From JACVRN01 sp963715565 (lineage in GTDB: Bacteria > Acidobacteriota > Blastocatellia > Pyrinomonadales > Pyrinomonadaceae), in contig OY970256.1 in assembly GCA_963715565.1 (NCBI GenBank), forward strand, positions 5,394,001 to 5,458,000: a stretch of DNA of 64,000 nt. Direction: 5' to 3'. The position numbers were made by a program, and so were the translations under genes. Below are positions 62,598 through 64,000 of this stretch, piece after piece. Numbering within the stretch: the stretch's first letter is position 1; each line of letters opens with the position of its first letter. A model generated the notes under the pieces. The model had not been told where the DNA came from, searched no databases, and worked only from the letters and a program-made list of their open reading frames with translations.

Positions 62598-62697
62598 GAA
62601 AGCAATGCAAAGTGCAAAGTGCAAAGTGCAAAAGTAAAGAAGGATTTTCTTTTCATTCATCATTTTGCACTTTGCACTTTGCACTTTGCATTGCTTC
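62598..62697. repeat. Tandem-word hairpin, GTGCAAA family
   Basis: A perfect 34-bp inverted repeat, 62600-62633 against 62663-62696, with a 29-nt loop (AGTAAAGAAGGATTTTC...). The right arm encodes the last residues of FolC on the minus strand. A fragment GTGACAAGTGA of another family precedes it at 62583. Confidence 0.95.
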
Positions 62698-63984
62698 TCT
62701 GATTTCTCCAACCAGGTAGAGCGAGCCGGAGACGCAGATGAGACCGGAAGGCTCCGTGTGCTCGTAAGCCAGACGCACAGCCTCGGCGGGAGATGAAGCT
62801 AAATGGACGCGCTCTGTCTCCACGCTTTCGGGCACGGCGCTGACGAGCTTTTCATGATTCGCCGCGCGCGGGTTTTTCATCTCCGTCAGAATCAAGCGGC
62901 GCGCACGCCGGAACAGAAGCTCGCCTATCGCCTTCAAATCTTTGTCGAGCATCGCGCCGAAAACGAGCGTGATGGGAGCACGTACGAATTCGTCTAAGTA
63001 TTCACGCAAAGCACGTGCGCCCGCTTCATTATGCGCGCCGTCAAAGAGAATCGCGGGCGCGCCTTCCCACAACTCAAGCCTGCCGGGATGACGCGCGCGT
63101 TCGATGCCGCTGATGATTGCTTCACGCGGGACGGCGAAGCCGCGCTCGCGCAAAGTTTCAGCGAGCCGCACCGCGACCGAGACGTTGACCGTCTGATGAC
63201 GACCGCGCAGGCCAAGCTGAACGTTCTCATAAAAATCGACGGGCGTGCGAAAGCTGGCGCGCAAGCGTCCAGCTTCATCCGCCTGCAACATCTCTACGCG
63301 GCAATCATTCACGAGCGGCTTGACGCCAGCCTCGCGGCAACGCTGCTCTATGACTTCCATTGCCTCGGGCAACTGGGGCGCGACGACCGCTGCGCGCGTG
63401 CCGGGACGAATAATCGCGGCCTTCTCGGCAGCAATCAACGCCAAAGTGCGGCCCAGATATTCCTGATGGTCCAGGGCGATGGGCGTCAGTCCGATTGTTT
63501 CGGCGCGCGCGATGGTAGTCGCGTCGAGCCGCCCGCCCAAACCTGTTTCAAGAATAGCTAACGGTACGCCCGCTTCTTTAAAAGCCAGAAACGCAATGGC
63601 CGTTACGTGCTCGAAAAAAGTCGGGAGCGCAGGAAATACTCCCGCGTCGCACAAACGCTGCGCGGCATCGCGGACGGTCGTGGTGAGGCGCGCGAAATCT
63701 TCTTCCGCTATCTCTTGCCCGTCGATGCGAATGCGTTCGGTGATGCGCGCCAGATGCGGGGAAGTGTAAAGGCCAGTCTTGATTTGAGCGGCGCGGAGGA
63801 CGGCTTCCAGCACAACCGCCGTAGAGCCTTTGCCGTTTGTGCCTGCGATTTGAACCGGGTGAAAGGAAGCTTGCGGACGGCCCAGAGCATCCAGCAGGCG
63901 CTCGATTGCTTCGAGCCCGAGCTTGATGGCTAAAGTTTCATGACCCAGACTGAGAAGATAACGGAGCGACTCGTCGAACAGCAT
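62653..63984 (-). CDS. folC: Bifunctional dihydrofolate synthase / folylpolyglutamate synthase
   Basis: A 443-residue Mur-ligase-fold protein. GTNGKGST at 48-55 is the ATP P-loop, TSPHLARITERIRIDG near 74 the omega-loop region, ETGLGGRLDATT at 146-157 the family signature, DHQEYLG near 174 carries the metal ligand, and DGAHNEAGARALREYL the C-terminal domain. It adds glutamate to dihydropteroate and folates. The last codons, reading AMQSAKCKVQNDE, come from the right arm of the GTGCAAA hairpin. Genes with functional C-termini normally end around VGEIREA, so the repeat adds about 12 residues. Confidence 0.95.
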   Translation of the reverse strand: MLFDESLRYLLSLGHETLAIKLGLEAIERLLDALGRPQASFHPVQIAGTNGKGSTAVVLEAVLRAAQIKTGLYTSPHLARITERIRIDGQEIAEEDFARLTTTVRDAAQRLCDAGVFPALPTFFEHVTAIAFLAFKEAGVPLAILETGLGGRLDATTIARAETIGLTPIALDHQEYLGRTLALIAAEKAAIIRPGTRAAVVAPQLPEAMEVIEQRCREAGVKPLVNDCRVEMLQADEAGRLRASFRTPVDFYENVQLGLRGRHQTVNVSVAVRLAETLRERGFAVPREAIISGIERARHPGRLELWEGAPAILFDGAHNEAGARALREYLDEFVRAPITLVFGAMLDKDLKAIGELLFRRARRLILTEMKNPRAANHEKLVSAVPESVETERVHLASSPAEAVRLAYEHTEPSGLICVSGSLYLVGEIREAMQSAKCKVQNDE

Positions 63985-64000
63985 TTTCGTAAATCGTGAA
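63985..64000. repeat. Start of an AAATCGTGAA-family element, cut by the window edge
   Basis: The last 13 bases (CGTAAATCGTGAA) repeat the word of the hairpin at 32400-32471. The rest lies outside the window. Confidence 0.5.

Noticed and set aside
3229..62697. CRISPR arrays
   Set aside because: The repeated words are only 7-11 nt, have no unique spacers of constant length, and form inverted arms. No cas gene is present.
1..64000. rRNA, tRNA or prophage
   Set aside because: No cloverleaf, rRNA core sequence, integrase or phage structural gene could be recognised by eye.

Overview
The window is about 57% GC and densely coded on both strands. It looks like a chromosomal segment from an aerobic Acidobacteriota-type bacterium, possibly Blastocatellia/Pyrinomonadaceae. 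This is inferred from two large Oar-like TonB-dependent receptors with carboxypeptidase-regulatory N-termini, DUF4214 and Calx-beta surface proteins, DUF5666-like and DUF5996 proteins, a heme A synthase and the codon style. No rRNA or tRNA gene was recognised, so the taxonomy is not proven.

Layout. 1-2635 (minus): a debranching enzyme cut by the window edge, overlapping a first treZ. 2.8-12.6 kb: mostly single genes (PilZ, J-domain-like, S9 peptidase, tandem hotdog thioesterase, two convergent Nudix hydrolases, DUF5996, a CvpA-CAP fusion, two small proteins). 12.7-19.1 kb: a membrane/spermidine-synthase-like fusion, then an AT-richer patch with two small membrane proteins and an IS1-family remnant. 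The remnant runs into a PD40/Calx-beta/DUF4214 surface-protein gene that has lost its 5' end and carries an in-frame amber codon. 19.7-22.8 kb: a DHA2-type exporter and a serine hydrolase. 23.1-34.2 kb: a TetR regulator followed by a lipid-flavoured run (TonB receptor, two alpha/beta hydrolases, KAS III-like protein, long-chain acyl-CoA ligase, MaoC hydratase, MFS carrier). 34.3-40.8 kb: amino-acid permease, HrpB, MsrA, HXXEE membrane protein, heme A synthase. 41.3-52.2 kb: a five-gene alpha-glucan/trehalose cluster (treY, treZ, GH57, treS, malQ). 52.7-57.2 kb: a secreted DUF5666-like protein and a second TonB receptor. 57.4-61.0 kb: two tandem paralogous acidic small proteins, a JmjC/cupin oxygenase, a sucrase-ferredoxin-like protein, a strong terminator and a third small protein. 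61.0-64.0 kb (minus): PlsC, an ADP-ribose-type Nudix hydrolase and FolC.

Three things stand out. (1) At least 22 intergenic hairpins, with arms commonly 20-37 bp and built of short tandem words, are scattered through the window. They fall into about eleven word families, usually touch a stop codon, and in five genes supply the C-terminal codons. (2) The treY-malQ cluster is bracketed by two approximately 156-bp multi-hairpin elements in inverted orientation. (3) The small-protein/JmjC/sucrase-ferredoxin operon resembles an undescribed peptide-modification (RiPP-like) locus: two tandem small proteins share their translation start region and first approximately 25 residues, diverge into Asp-rich tails, and are followed by an iron oxygenase and a probable redox protein.

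The alpha-glucan genes would work together. TreY and TreZ make trehalose from the reducing ends of glucan chains, TreS interconverts maltose and trehalose, and MalQ, GH57 and the debranching enzyme reshape the glucan pool. The TetR regulator and the first TonB receptor share a 24-25-bp operator-like block, which suggests control of lipid or hydrophobic-substrate uptake.
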